This document shows positions 34,394 through 43,042 of a stretch of DNA of 46,808 nucleotides, in pieces (the first letter of the stretch is position 1; every line of letters begins with the position of its first letter). The DNA comes from Acidimicrobiales bacterium. GTDB taxonomy: Bacteria; Actinomycetota; Acidimicrobiia; Acidimicrobiales; MedAcidi-G1. The notes beneath the pieces are model-generated. The model ran no database searches. It was not told where the DNA came from and saw only the letters and a list, made by a program, of their open reading frames with translations. The stretch covers positions 1 through 46,808 of the forward strand of contig JAQWTI010000022.1 in the NCBI GenBank assembly GCA_029242745.1, written 5' to 3'. The position numbers and the translations under genes were made by a program.

Positions 34394-35674
34394 ATGGATA
34401 GCCTTCCCAGTGTGAGTGACGCCTCGCCTAAAGGGCCTTCTGTTCCGGACTTGGCCCGCAGAGCAAAGGCGGCCGCGCCTTGGTTGGCAAGGGTCCCGAC
34501 TGCGACAAAGGACAACGCATTGCGAGTGGTCGCCGACCGGCTAGAAGCCGATCTTGCTCCACTCCTGGCCGCCAATGCTGCTGACGTAGCCGAGGGTGAA
34601 GTTAGCGGTATGGCTGACGGGTTCTTGGACCGGCTGAGACTTGACGAGGCACGGGTAGCCGGAATGGCCTCCGGTCTACGGAAGGTCGCCGATCTTGAGG
34701 ATCCAGTCGGCCGGTCGACCGCCGAATGGATCCGGCCCAACGGCCTAGAGATCTCGAAGGTAAGAGTTCCACTTGGGGTGGTTGCCATCATCTACGAGAA
34801 TCGCCCAAACGTGACGAGCGACGCCTTTGGGCTCTGTTTTAAGTCCGGAAATGTGGCCTTCTTGCGAGGGTCGTCAGGGGCGATGGCTTCAAATAAGGCC
34901 ATCGCTACGAGTATCCGTTCAGCCCTGGAAAGCGTGGATATGCATCCCGACGCGCTTGTCCTGGTTGAGGACAGCAGCCGGGAGGCCGCTGTCGAGTTCA
35001 TGCGCCAGCGGGGCTTAGTAGACTGCTTGATTCCCCGGGGTGGCCCATCCTTGATTCAATCGATTCTTGAACATGCCACTGTGCCATATGTAATTGATGG
35101 TGGCGGTAATTGTCATATCTATGTGGATAAATCTGCGGATCTGCTTATGGCTGTTGACATCATCGTGAATGCGAAGATGCAACGGCCATCGGTCTGTAAT
35201 GCAGCTGAGAGTCTCGTAGTGCATGGCGCGGTAGCCGACGATTTTCTGCCTCTTTTAGTAGAAGCGCTCGCTGGTGTTGACATAGTTGGAGACAGGGGGG
35301 CACGGCTGGTAGCACCATCTATCGGTGAGGCAAGCGACGCGGACTGGTCCACTGAGTACGGTGGCCTCAAGATCTCGGTTCGTGTAGTCGGGGATCTAGA
35401 TGAGGCCATTGCTCACGTCAACGAGATGAGTTCAGGCCACAGCGAGGCGATCGTGACCGGAGATGAGGCTGCAGCATCGCGGTTCGCCGGCGAGGTAGAC
35501 GCTGCAGCGGTACTTATTAACGCATCCACACGGTTTGTGGATGGTGAAGAGTTTGGTTTCGGCGCTGAGATTGGTATCAGCACTCAAAAATTGCATGCTC
35601 GGGGTCCCATGGGCCTCGAGCAACTGACTACAGAGAAGTACATTGTTCGTGGCAGTGGTCAGATTCGGACTTGA
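34394..35674 (+). CDS. proA: gamma-glutamyl phosphate reductase
   Basis: An approximately 426-aa NADPH-dependent enzyme giving glutamate 5-semialdehyde for proline. Catalytic Cys268 lies in QRPSVCNAAESL, and the GVVAIIYENRPNVT and GFGAEIGISTQKLHARGPMGLEQLT blocks are typical. The start is uncertain: ATG 34394, TTG 34385 or GTG 34412. No TAnnnT box is placed correctly and GGAG is only 3 nt from the ATG. It is divergent from murJ. Confidence 0.94.
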   Translation: MDSLPSVSDASPKGPSVPDLARRAKAAAPWLARVPTATKDNALRVVADRLEADLAPLLAANAADVAEGEVSGMADGFLDRLRLDEARVAGMASGLRKVADLEDPVGRSTAEWIRPNGLEISKVRVPLGVVAIIYENRPNVTSDAFGLCFKSGNVAFLRGSSGAMASNKAIATSIRSALESVDMHPDALVLVEDSSREAAVEFMRQRGLVDCLIPRGGPSLIQSILEHATVPYVIDGGGNCHIYVDKSADLLMAVDIIVNAKMQRPSVCNAAESLVVHGAVADDFLPLLVEALAGVDIVGDRGARLVAPSIGEASDADWSTEYGGLKISVRVVGDLDEAIAHVNEMSSGHSEAIVTGDEAAASRFAGEVDAAAVLINASTRFVDGEEFGFGAEIGISTQKLHARGPMGLEQLTTEKYIVRGSGQIRT

Positions 35675-35721
35675 GGTTGTTGAGGGTGAGGGCTTGATGA
35701 CGGGCTGAAACTGGCCGCCGC

Positions 35722-35727
35722 TAGCCT
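35722..35727 (+). promoter_or_regulatory. -10 box of MoxR gene, leaderless type
   Basis: TAGCCT ends 6 nt before ATG 35734, downstream of proA. Confidence 0.55.
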
Positions 35728-35733
35728 TCGAGT

Positions 35734-36633
35734 ATGAGTGACGAAGACGTAAATTTCGCTGACCTGGACGGAGTACGAGCCGCTCTGGCCGATGCTGATT
35801 ATCTTGCCGATGATGGAATCGCTGGCGTCGTCTATCTGGCTGAACGGTTGGGAAAGCCAATCTTAGTGGAGGGCCCAGCAGGCACTGGTAAGACCCAGTT
35901 GGCGAAGAGTGTGGCCGAAATCACCGGATCTCGGCTGATTCGCTTGCAGTGCTATGAGGGTCTAGATGAGTCGAAAGCTCTCTACGAATGGAACTACAAA
36001 AAGCAACTCCTGCGTATCCAAGCTGAGGGTTCTGACGCAGCATGGAATGACGTGGAGGATGATCTCTTCTCTGAGGAGTTCCTTTTAACCCGTCCACTCC
36101 TCGAAGCGATCCGGGCTGAGGATCCTGTGGTGCTGCTCATCGACGAAGTTGATCGAGTTGAGGTCGAAACCGAAGCCCTTCTATTGGAGATACTGTCCGA
36201 GTACCAAGTATCAATTCCTGAGTTGGGTACGGTCGAAGCCCTTCAGGTGCCGATGGTATTCTTGACATCAAATGGCACCCGGGAACTATCCGAGGCGTTG
36301 AAGCGCCGCTGTCTTTACCTTTACATCGACTATCCGGATCTAGATCGTGAACGTAAGATCGTCACGGCAAAGGTGCCCGAGATCGATGCCAATCTGGCTG
36401 ATCAGGTAGCTCGAATTGTTCGGTCTATTCGCCAACTGGACTTGAAGAAAGATCCATCAGTGTCTGAGACGTTGGACTGGGCCCGCACGTTGGTGTTGCT
36501 AGGTGTCAAACAGATAGATGCAGCGGTGGCCACCGAAACGGCCAATGTTCTCCTGAAATACCGGACTGACATCGAGAAGGCTGTCAAGGAATTTGCCGAC
36601 AATCCAGATGAGCTGGCTGGCCCGGCAAACTGA
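35734..36633 (+). CDS. MoxR-family AAA+ ATPase
   Basis: A 299-aa AAA+ protein with Walker A GPAGTGKT (47-54), Walker B VVLLIDEVDR and the ELSEALKRRCLYLYIDYPD block typical of MoxR proteins. The family remodels or loads cofactors into partner complexes together with VWA proteins. It ends directly against the VWA gene, so they form a pair. No clear target gene is adjacent; the next gene is the unrelated, inverted DAHP synthase. Confidence 0.9.
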   Translation: MSDEDVNFADLDGVRAALADADYLADDGIAGVVYLAERLGKPILVEGPAGTGKTQLAKSVAEITGSRLIRLQCYEGLDESKALYEWNYKKQLLRIQAEGSDAAWNDVEDDLFSEEFLLTRPLLEAIRAEDPVVLLIDEVDRVEVETEALLLEILSEYQVSIPELGTVEALQVPMVFLTSNGTRELSEALKRRCLYLYIDYPDLDRERKIVTAKVPEIDANLADQVARIVRSIRQLDLKKDPSVSETLDWARTLVLLGVKQIDAAVATETANVLLKYRTDIEKAVKEFADNPDELAGPAN

Positions 36634-38130
36634 TTGACGGGCCCTTCTCCCGTGACACTCACCGACAGTAAATCCGCCGTTAATGACGATCGCCCATTGC
36701 TTGGGCTTCTCAGCGGCTTCATAGAGGAACTACGCAACGCTGGGCTTCCGGTCAGTCTTACCGAAAACCTCGACGCTATGGAGGCAGTGACCCACATCCC
36801 GATCGAGGACCGGGAGGCATTCAAGTACGCCTTGGGGGCGACCCTCGTAAAGAACCACAGTCACTGGCGAGCTTTTGAAGTGGTGTTTGAGGTCTACTTC
36901 TCACTAAGAGGACCTGAGTACGAGATCTTTGACGGCGACACATCGGCAGATGCACCCGTAGAGGACGATGCGGAGATGTCGGGAGAGGCCCAAGCATCGG
37001 GTGGTGGTGGTGGAATGTCAGCGCTCACTCCCGAGCAGTTGGCTGAGATGTTATTTAAAGCACTTATGCAAGGTGACGATGCCATGCTCCGGGCGTTGGC
37101 CCGACAGGCTGTCATCCGCTTTGCGGGCATGGAACCCGGTCGCCCAGTTGGTGGCACTTACTACCTGTATCGGACGCTGCGGAATCTAGATCTCGATGGA
37201 CTATTGGATCGTCTCATGGAGGCGACCCGTGACGACGCGCCCGGTGACCTTTCTCCGTTAGAAGAACGTCTGGAACGCGACGAATTCAACGACCGGATGG
37301 ATCGCTTAAAACAGGAAATCGAATCCGAGATTCGTCGACGACTGGTTGCCGATCGAGGAGTTGAGGCAATGGCCAAGACGCTCCGTAAGCCGCTTCCTGA
37401 GGATGTTGACTTCATGCATGCCTCGCGAGAGGAGATGGTGAACCTTCGTAAAGCCATCTACCCGCTGACCCGGAAATTGGCTGTGCGGCTGGCCCGCAAA
37501 CGGCGCCATGGTCGCAAGGGGCCGTTGGATTTCAGAAACACGATGCGTCACTCGCTGAGCTATGGAGGCGTGCCCGCTGAGCCCAAGTTCAGGTTTCCGC
37601 GACCGGCCAAGCCAGAGATCATGGTGGTGGCTGACATATCGGGTTCAGTGGCCGCCTTTGCCCGTTTCACCCTTCACCTCGTCTATGCCCTCAGTGGCCA
37701 GTTCTCTAAGGTTCGATCCTTCGTGTTCATCGACGGTCTAGATGAGGTGACTCGATTCTTCGACGGAGTAGAAGATATAGGTGAAGCGGTGCACCGGGTC
37801 AACACTGAGGCAGACGTGGTTTGGGTTGACGGCCATTCAGACTATGGGCACGCATTTGGTGTGTTCTGGGAGAAGTACGGAAAGGAGGTCGGCCCTAAGA
37901 CCACAGTGCTGGTGCTCGGCGACGCACGTAACAACTACCACGCCTCCCAGTCTTGGATCATTAAGGAACTCAAGCATCGCGCTCGGAAGGTGTTTTGGCT
38001 CAACCCTGAACCCCGGGCTTACTGGGATACTGGTGATTCGATCGTAGGAGAGTATGGGACCTGGTGCGAAGGCGTCTTTGAGGTCCGCAACCTCCGTCAA
38101 CTAGAGGCCTTTGTCGAAAATCTAGTGTGA
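36634..38130 (+). CDS. VWA domain-containing CoxE-like protein
   Basis: Up to 498 aa. The C-terminal VWA domain has an intact MIDAS start DISGS (from Asp334) and a later SDYGHAF segment. The middle is charged and helical (about 190-280). The TTG at 36634 abuts the MoxR stop; GTG 36652 is an equally possible start, and neither has a strong Shine-Dalgarno. MoxR-CoxE pairs act as chaperone modules, for example in CO dehydrogenase maturation, but no cox structural genes are visible here. Confidence 0.87.
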   Translation: MTGPSPVTLTDSKSAVNDDRPLLGLLSGFIEELRNAGLPVSLTENLDAMEAVTHIPIEDREAFKYALGATLVKNHSHWRAFEVVFEVYFSLRGPEYEIFDGDTSADAPVEDDAEMSGEAQASGGGGGMSALTPEQLAEMLFKALMQGDDAMLRALARQAVIRFAGMEPGRPVGGTYYLYRTLRNLDLDGLLDRLMEATRDDAPGDLSPLEERLERDEFNDRMDRLKQEIESEIRRRLVADRGVEAMAKTLRKPLPEDVDFMHASREEMVNLRKAIYPLTRKLAVRLARKRRHGRKGPLDFRNTMRHSLSYGGVPAEPKFRFPRPAKPEIMVVADISGSVAAFARFTLHLVYALSGQFSKVRSFVFIDGLDEVTRFFDGVEDIGEAVHRVNTEADVVWVDGHSDYGHAFGVFWEKYGKEVGPKTTVLVLGDARNNYHASQSWIIKELKHRARKVFWLNPEPRAYWDTGDSIVGEYGTWCEGVFEVRNLRQLEAFVENLV

Positions 38131-38179
38131 CCGACCCCGTGGTCGTGGCTGGAACGTAACTCAGATTATGTGTAAAAGT

Positions 38180-39553
38180 TCAGCGAGCCCCGTTGCGGAG
38201 GAGTTCGGCGACCCGGAAAGCCAAGTCCACACTTTGACTGCCGTTGAGACGTGGATCGCACATAGTCTCGTACCGACTTCCAAGGTCGGCGGTCACCAGA
38301 TCGGTGCCACCACCTAAACATTCAGTGACGTCGTCACCGGTGAGTTCCAGGTGTACGCCACCGGGATGGGTCCCAGCGAATCGGTGGGCAGCGAAAAAGC
38401 CCGACACCTCTGCCAGCACATCCTCGAAGTGGCGGGTCTTTCGCCCGTCGTCAGCAGTAAAGGTGTTGCCATGCATCGGGTCGCACACCCACACCACTGG
38501 GTGCCCGGCATCGGCGACGGCTGACAGCAGTGGCGGAAGACTGTCAACAACCTTTGTTGCGCCCATCCGAGTAATCAGAGTGAGTCGCCCGGGGACATGG
38601 TCGGGGTTCAGGGCCTCGCAAAGAGCGGTTACGTCGTCGGGAGTAGCGGTAGGCCCAATCTTGCAGCCCAGCGGGTTCGCTACACCACGCAGGAACGCGA
38701 CATGTGCACCATCAAGCTGGCGGGTCCGTTCGCCGATCCAGAGCATGTGGGCAGAACAGTCGACCCAGTCACCGGTAAGTGAGTCCAGCCGAGTAAGAGA
38801 CTCCTCATAGTCCAGCAACAGGGCTTCATGGCTGGTGTAGAAGTCGACTTGACGTAGATCGGTAAGCGTTTCACTGTTGATGCCGCAAGCAGACATGAAG
38901 CGCACAGCACGCTCGATCTCTTCGGCAATCACCTCGTAACGTTGTCCCGCCGGACTGTTGGCGACAAACTCGCGATTCCACTGATGTACGCGTGATATGT
39001 CAGCAAATCCGCCCTTGGTGAAGGCCCGAAGAAGGTTAAGGGTGGCGGCTGCACGGTTGTAGGCGGTCAGGAGACGCTCAGGATCGGCGATGCGCTCGTC
39101 GGCAGTGAAACCGACATCGTTCACGATGTGACCACGGAACGAGGGGAGTTCCAAGCCGTCAATAGTTTCAGTGTCGCTCGAGCGTGGTTTGGCGAATTGG
39201 CCGGCGATGCGGCCGACCTTAACTACGGGAACACCGGTGTAGTAGGTAAGCACAACGGCCATCTGAAGGATGACTCGGAGGCGGTCGCGGATGGAGTCGG
39301 CCGAGGTGTCGAAGGACTCAGCGCAGTCGCCTGCCTGAAGGAGAAACGCTTTTCCTGTGGCCACGTCAGCTAAGCGCTCAGTCAACTCACGAGCTTCGCC
39401 GGCAAAAACCAGTGGAGGAAGCAACGAGAGCTGCTGCACAGCGGCCGCGTGGGCTTCAGTGTCCGGCCACATTGGCTGCTGGAGGGCTACGTGGTTCCTC
39501 CACGTCTGCGGAGTCCAGGAACTGTCAGGCACGGACGAGGTAGTTGAGTTCAC
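38180..39553 (-). CDS. aroG: class II 3-deoxy-7-phosphoheptulonate synthase
   Basis: A 457-aa enzyme condensing PEP and erythrose 4-phosphate, the entry to the shikimate pathway. The blocks LPPLVFAGEARELTERL, FLLQAGDCAESF and VWVCDPMHGNT, and the C-terminal GSRYETMCDPRLNGSQS, belong to the class II type of plants and actinobacteria. GTG 39553 has TAGGCT 8 nt upstream. It converges with the VWA gene across 49 nt. I see no attenuator or T-box in the leader. Confidence 0.96.
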   Translation of the reverse strand: MNSTTSSVPDSSWTPQTWRNHVALQQPMWPDTEAHAAAVQQLSLLPPLVFAGEARELTERLADVATGKAFLLQAGDCAESFDTSADSIRDRLRVILQMAVVLTYYTGVPVVKVGRIAGQFAKPRSSDTETIDGLELPSFRGHIVNDVGFTADERIADPERLLTAYNRAAATLNLLRAFTKGGFADISRVHQWNREFVANSPAGQRYEVIAEEIERAVRFMSACGINSETLTDLRQVDFYTSHEALLLDYEESLTRLDSLTGDWVDCSAHMLWIGERTRQLDGAHVAFLRGVANPLGCKIGPTATPDDVTALCEALNPDHVPGRLTLITRMGATKVVDSLPPLLSAVADAGHPVVWVCDPMHGNTFTADDGRKTRHFEDVLAEVSGFFAAHRFAGTHPGGVHLELTGDDVTECLGGGTDLVTADLGSRYETMCDPRLNGSQSVDLAFRVAELLRNGAR

Positions 39554-39561
39554 GATTTTCT

Positions 39562-39567
39562 AGCCTA
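39562..39567 (-). promoter_or_regulatory. -10 box of DAHP synthase gene, leaderless type
   Basis: TAGGCT on the minus strand ends 8 nt before GTG 39553, implying a leaderless mRNA and therefore no room for a leader-based attenuator. Confidence 0.52.
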
Positions 39568-39646
39568 CGCGTATTGATATCTGGCACCGCAGGGGGTTTA
39601 TGGCGACCCGACTTTCTAGGGACGGTTCGGTTCTGGGCTCAGGAGG

Positions 39647-40477
39647 TCAGGCGACGTCGCTGTATTCGCTAGCCCGCTCCCGCACGGTCGTTACAGCACG
39701 CTTGACGAGGCGTCGGGCGGCCTCTGCAGTTACGCCTAGGTCCTCGCCAACTTCGCGATAACTCCGCTTCTTACCATCGGTCAGGCCAAAGCGTTGCTCA
39801 ACGGCGTAGCGGGCACGGTGGTCTAGGACGTCTAGGAGGCTTGTGGCCATTTCATTTTCTGCCATGGCCATGACCTGGACCTCAGGACCCGGAGCGGCAT
39901 CCGGCAGCAGGTCCACCAACTCGTTGCTGTCGTCGTCGCCAATTGTTCGATCAAGTGAGGTAGGAGTTGTCAGACGGTGAAGTCGCGCATGCTCCTCGTC
40001 CAATTCGTCGCCATTGCCCGATACTGCCCTCAGGGCTGCCCGCAGGCTGGCAGAACGGTCACCAGGTAGGCGAACCAAGCTGGCTTTCTGGTCCAAAGCC
40101 CGGCCGATGGCCTGACGGATCCAGAAGGTCGCGTACGTCGAAAACTTGAAGCCTTTGCGCCAGTCGAACTTATCGACAGCATGTTCTAGGCCGAGATTGC
40201 CTTCTTGGATCAGATCAAGCAACTCCATCCCAGGAGGGAGGGGATAGCGGCGAGCCACGCTCACCACAAGGCGGAGGTTTGAACGGATAAAACGATCCTT
40301 GGCGCGAGCGGCAGCTCGAATCGGCCGCTCGATCTCACGACCGGTCTCACCGGCTTCTTTGCGGGCACGAGCAGCGGCCCCCGTCTCGATGATTTGGGAT
40401 AGTTCACGCTCTTCTTGTGCATTCAGGAGAGGGACCATGCCGATCTCGTTTAGGTACTGGCCTACTGAGTCACTCAT
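39647..40477 (-). CDS. sigma-70 family RNA polymerase sigma factor (group 2-like)
   Basis: A 276-aa sigma factor. Region 1.2 (YLNEIGMVPLLNAQEERELS), region 2 (NLRLVVSVARRYPLPPGMELLDLIQEGNLGL... KGFKFSTYATFWIRQAI), a region 3 part and region 4 with its helix-turn-helix (SYREVGEDLGVTAEAARRLVKRA) are present. Region 1.1 is missing, so it is a primary-like alternative factor. ATG 40477 has an AG-rich upstream stretch; GTG 40492 is an alternative. It precedes DAHP synthase by 93 nt on the same strand. Confidence 0.93.
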   Translation of the reverse strand: MSDSVGQYLNEIGMVPLLNAQEERELSQIIETGAAARARKEAGETGREIERPIRAAARAKDRFIRSNLRLVVSVARRYPLPPGMELLDLIQEGNLGLEHAVDKFDWRKGFKFSTYATFWIRQAIGRALDQKASLVRLPGDRSASLRAALRAVSGNGDELDEEHARLHRLTTPTSLDRTIGDDDSNELVDLLPDAAPGPEVQVMAMAENEMATSLLDVLDHRARYAVEQRFGLTDGKKRSYREVGEDLGVTAEAARRLVKRAVTTVRERASEYSDVA

Positions 40478-40492
40478 TTTTTCTCTTCTCAC

Positions 40493-40777
40493 TTAGTTAT
40501 CTTGGCTCCGGGCGGTCAAGCGACACGCGTCAGAGTGGGGGTTTCAGGAAGTAGACGGTATTCTGGGGCGGTTAGTTGAACTTATCCAGACACTTCGTCT
40601 GGGGTAAATTCAATCACATTTGCCGCGCTCTGTATAGTCCTACCCCGGTGACCTCTGTCATACGGCTGTTGCATAAAGCCTCGTGCGACCTGAAACTTGT
40701 TGTATTTGCAGGTAAAAATGCATGTGTGAGCCCGTGAGAACAATTTTGAGGCAACCAGTGTGTGATCCGCTCACCGG
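40493..40777. other. sigma-nadD divergent intergenic region
   Basis: About 300 bp without a gene. It contains a 6-bp hairpin CCAGAC-ACTTC-GTCTGG (40586-40602) with no T run, and a TTGACC / TAACTA pair on the minus strand (spacing 14 bp, too short) near the sigma gene. Otherwise I see nothing supportable except the nadD -10 box at its right end. Confidence 0.4.
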
Positions 40778-40783
40778 TAACAT
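40778..40783 (+). promoter_or_regulatory. -10 box of nadD, leaderless type
   Basis: TAACAT ends 6 nt before GTG 40790. Confidence 0.55.
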
Positions 40784-40789
40784 CGGGCT

Positions 40790-41413
40790 GTGACAGATGA
40801 GCCGATCCCATCTAGATCACGTCGAATTGGGCTACTCGGAGGAACATTCGATCCCCCGCACCACGGTCACCTGAGGGCTGCAGCGGCTGCGCTGGTTGGC
40901 CTAGAGTTAGATCTAGTGGTCCTCGTGGTGGCTAACGACCCGTGGCATAAGACGGCTGGTGGACAGGACGTGACTCCAGCAGAGGTTCGGCTCGCTATGG
41001 TTCGCGCTGCGGCTCATGGCCATAGTGGCATTGAGGTAGAAGACCTTGAGATACGGCGCGGCGGACCGTCATACACCGTTGACACTCTGGATGCTCTGGC
41101 TGAGCGGTCATCGGAAGACCACTTGTTTGTTCTTGTAGGAAGCGACATAGCCCCAGGGCTTGACAGTTGGGCGCGCCCCGAAGAGGTCCGGCGACGTGCA
41201 ACGATCGTGGTGATGGAGCGACCTGGGCACGTTGGAGCGCGGCCACCCGCTGGATGGGACCACTTGGTCCTAGCTGGCGAGTTTCCGGATCTGTCCGGAA
41301 CGGACCTGCGGGATCTGCTTGCAGCTGGTGGTGATGTGACCTCAGCAGTTTCAGAAGACGTATACCGGCTCATTGTGAAGTACGGCCTATACGGGATACG
41401 CAACAGTGGGTGA
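40790..41413 (+). CDS. nadD: nicotinate-nucleotide adenylyltransferase
   Basis: A 207-aa nucleotidyltransferase making deamido-NAD. The GGTFDPPHHGH motif near residue 15 and the late SGTDLRDLL block (the ISSTxIR equivalent) are clear. GTG 40790 is the start by promoter position. It overlaps the next gene by 8 nt and heads the nadD - LCP-like - rsfS unit. Confidence 0.95.
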   Translation: MTDEPIPSRSRRIGLLGGTFDPPHHGHLRAAAAALVGLELDLVVLVVANDPWHKTAGGQDVTPAEVRLAMVRAAAHGHSGIEVEDLEIRRGGPSYTVDTLDALAERSSEDHLFVLVGSDIAPGLDSWARPEEVRRRATIVVMERPGHVGARPPAGWDHLVLAGEFPDLSGTDLRDLLAAGGDVTSAVSEDVYRLIVKYGLYGIRNSG

Positions 41414-42569
41414 CGTTCAATCTCGAGAACCTGCTCCACCTCTGTCGAACGTCTGGCGGTGGGGCTTTCCTGTTCTCACTGTTGTTTTGGCTGTCTGGGC
41501 AGTGGTTCTCCTGACCGGTGGATTGACCACTGTGCTGGATAGTCGCCGAGGCGAAATCCGCGAAGCGGTCACCGACCCGACGGCTCCAGGTTTTGAGGCG
41601 TTTGTGGAACAGACATGGTCGATGCTGCTGGCCACTGAGGACACGTCAGGTGAATTGGTCCAAGTTGCCGTAGTTGCTGCCGCAGATAGATCGGGCGGTG
41701 GTGGCACAGTCTTGCTGGTTCCCATAAATGTGCTTTCTGCGGACTGCGAGACCGCTTGTCGTCTAGTCGAGCGCTACCGCGATGGGGGGCTCGAGGCGGT
41801 CCTAGCTTCAACAGCAACCATCCTGGATGTTCAGATGACCGGGTCGACGCTCTTAAGCCCTGCCCGGTGGGAGAGTCTCGCTGGAGAAGTCGATCCTGTT
41901 CCGGTTGAGTTTCCTGTGGATCTGGTGACCACGGCTTCAGATGGAACTTCAGTACTGCGATTTTCGGCTGGAGTAACGGAGATCCCAGCAACTGATGTTG
42001 TTGACCTCTTTGGCTTCCCTTCCACTGGTGATCAACTTGATCGACTCGATCGGCAGCATGAGTGGTGGCAAGGATGGCTGCTTGCCGTCGCTGACGGACA
42101 ACCCAAGGATCAACTACCCAATTTAGACCTCGACGTCATTGATCTTTTAGCCACGGTTGCCCGTGGGCGAGTTCGTGTCATCTCTAGTCCTTGGGTGGGA
42201 GCAGAAGATGGTGTGGTGGTCGATCAGTCTGAACTCGGCAATGTAGTTCTCGAAATGTTTCCTTTCCCCATCCCGAGGGTGCCAGGTCTACGGCCGTCGG
42301 TCCGGCTATTGAACGGGACTGGTGATCCCTCCGTCGATAGGCCAGCCCGTGAGGCGGTGCTGCGCGCCGGTGTGGACTTGGCTGTCGTTGGCAACTATCG
42401 CAATGACGGTGTGATTCAGACTCGGGTAATCCACCGGGATCCACTACGTGAATCAGAAGCAGAAGCGTTGGCAGAGTCGATCGGCGGCGGTGTTCTATTT
42501 GATCCGTATCTGAGTCCTGTAGCCGACCTTACAGTTGTAATTGGCGCTGATTTCCTTCTTCAGGGCTAG
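41406..42569 (+). CDS. membrane protein with degenerate LCP-like region and LytR_C domain
   Basis: A 387-aa protein with a short cytoplasmic N terminus, one membrane helix (about 18-40), a middle region (about 55-260) that follows the outline of a LytR-CpsA-Psr domain, and a C-terminal LytR_C domain (RPSVRLLNGTGDPSVDRPAR... VVIGADF). The usual catalytic Arg/Asp residues of LCP phosphotransferases (the SIPRD and RxR regions) are not seen; the matching places read LLVPINV and DQLDRLDRQ. An LCP protein between nadD and rsfS is a common actinobacterial arrangement. A binding or scaffold role is inferred. Confidence 0.72.
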   Translation: MGDVQSREPAPPLSNVWRWGFPVLTVVLAVWAVVLLTGGLTTVLDSRRGEIREAVTDPTAPGFEAFVEQTWSMLLATEDTSGELVQVAVVAAADRSGGGGTVLLVPINVLSADCETACRLVERYRDGGLEAVLASTATILDVQMTGSTLLSPARWESLAGEVDPVPVEFPVDLVTTASDGTSVLRFSAGVTEIPATDVVDLFGFPSTGDQLDRLDRQHEWWQGWLLAVADGQPKDQLPNLDLDVIDLLATVARGRVRVISSPWVGAEDGVVVDQSELGNVVLEMFPFPIPRVPGLRPSVRLLNGTGDPSVDRPAREAVLRAGVDLAVVGNYRNDGVIQTRVIHRDPLRESEAEALAESIGGGVLFDPYLSPVADLTVVIGADFLLQG

Positions 42570-42572
42570 CGT
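42567..42572 (+). promoter_or_regulatory. -10 box of rsfS, leaderless type
   Basis: TAGCGT overlaps the stop codon of the upstream gene and ends 9 nt before GTG 42582. Confidence 0.42.
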
Positions 42573-42581
42573 TATCTCGTT

Positions 42582-42965
42582 GTGAGAGACCAGACGGCTG
42601 TTACCCCTCATCTGACTGACTGGCTGGGCTGGGCACGCGCAGCAGCACGCGCTGCCGATGACAAGTTGGGGAATGAGACGGTCGTCATCGAGGTCGGAGA
42701 AGTGATGGCAGTCACTGACTACTTCGTGATAACGAGCGGAGGAACCTCCCGTCAAGTTCGGGCCATAGCGGATGAGGTTGAAGAGCAACTCATGATTCTC
42801 GATGGCCCGAAACCTCTTCGAGTCGAGGGTCGTGATGACTACCGGTGGGTGCTGATGGATTTTGGTGGATTTGTCGTCCATGTATTAAACGAGGACACTC
42901 GAGCCTTCTATGAGCTTGAGCGACTTTGGAGCGACTGCCCGCGCGCCAGTTGGACTCCGTCCTAA
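42582..42965 (+). CDS. rsfS: ribosomal silencing factor RsfS
   Basis: A 127-aa protein that binds L14 and blocks subunit joining in starvation. The blocks VTDYFVITSGGTSRQVRAIADEVE and DYRWVLMDFGGFVVHV are family hallmarks. GTG 42582 begins 12 nt after the upstream stop. The protein is slightly extended at the N terminus. Confidence 0.94.
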   Translation: MRDQTAVTPHLTDWLGWARAAARAADDKLGNETVVIEVGEVMAVTDYFVITSGGTSRQVRAIADEVEEQLMILDGPKPLRVEGRDDYRWVLMDFGGFVVHVLNEDTRAFYELERLWSDCPRASWTPS

Positions 42966-43042
42966 ATCACCGAGAGCCCAGTAGACGACCTCGGGTTTAG
43001 CACTCAACTTGATTGGCCACTTGGTTTAGTTGTCAGATGGTG

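Noticed and set aside
39554-39646. Attenuator or T-box before DAHP synthase
   Set aside because: No leader peptide, T-box sequence or terminator/antiterminator pair; the promoter position suggests a leaderless mRNA.
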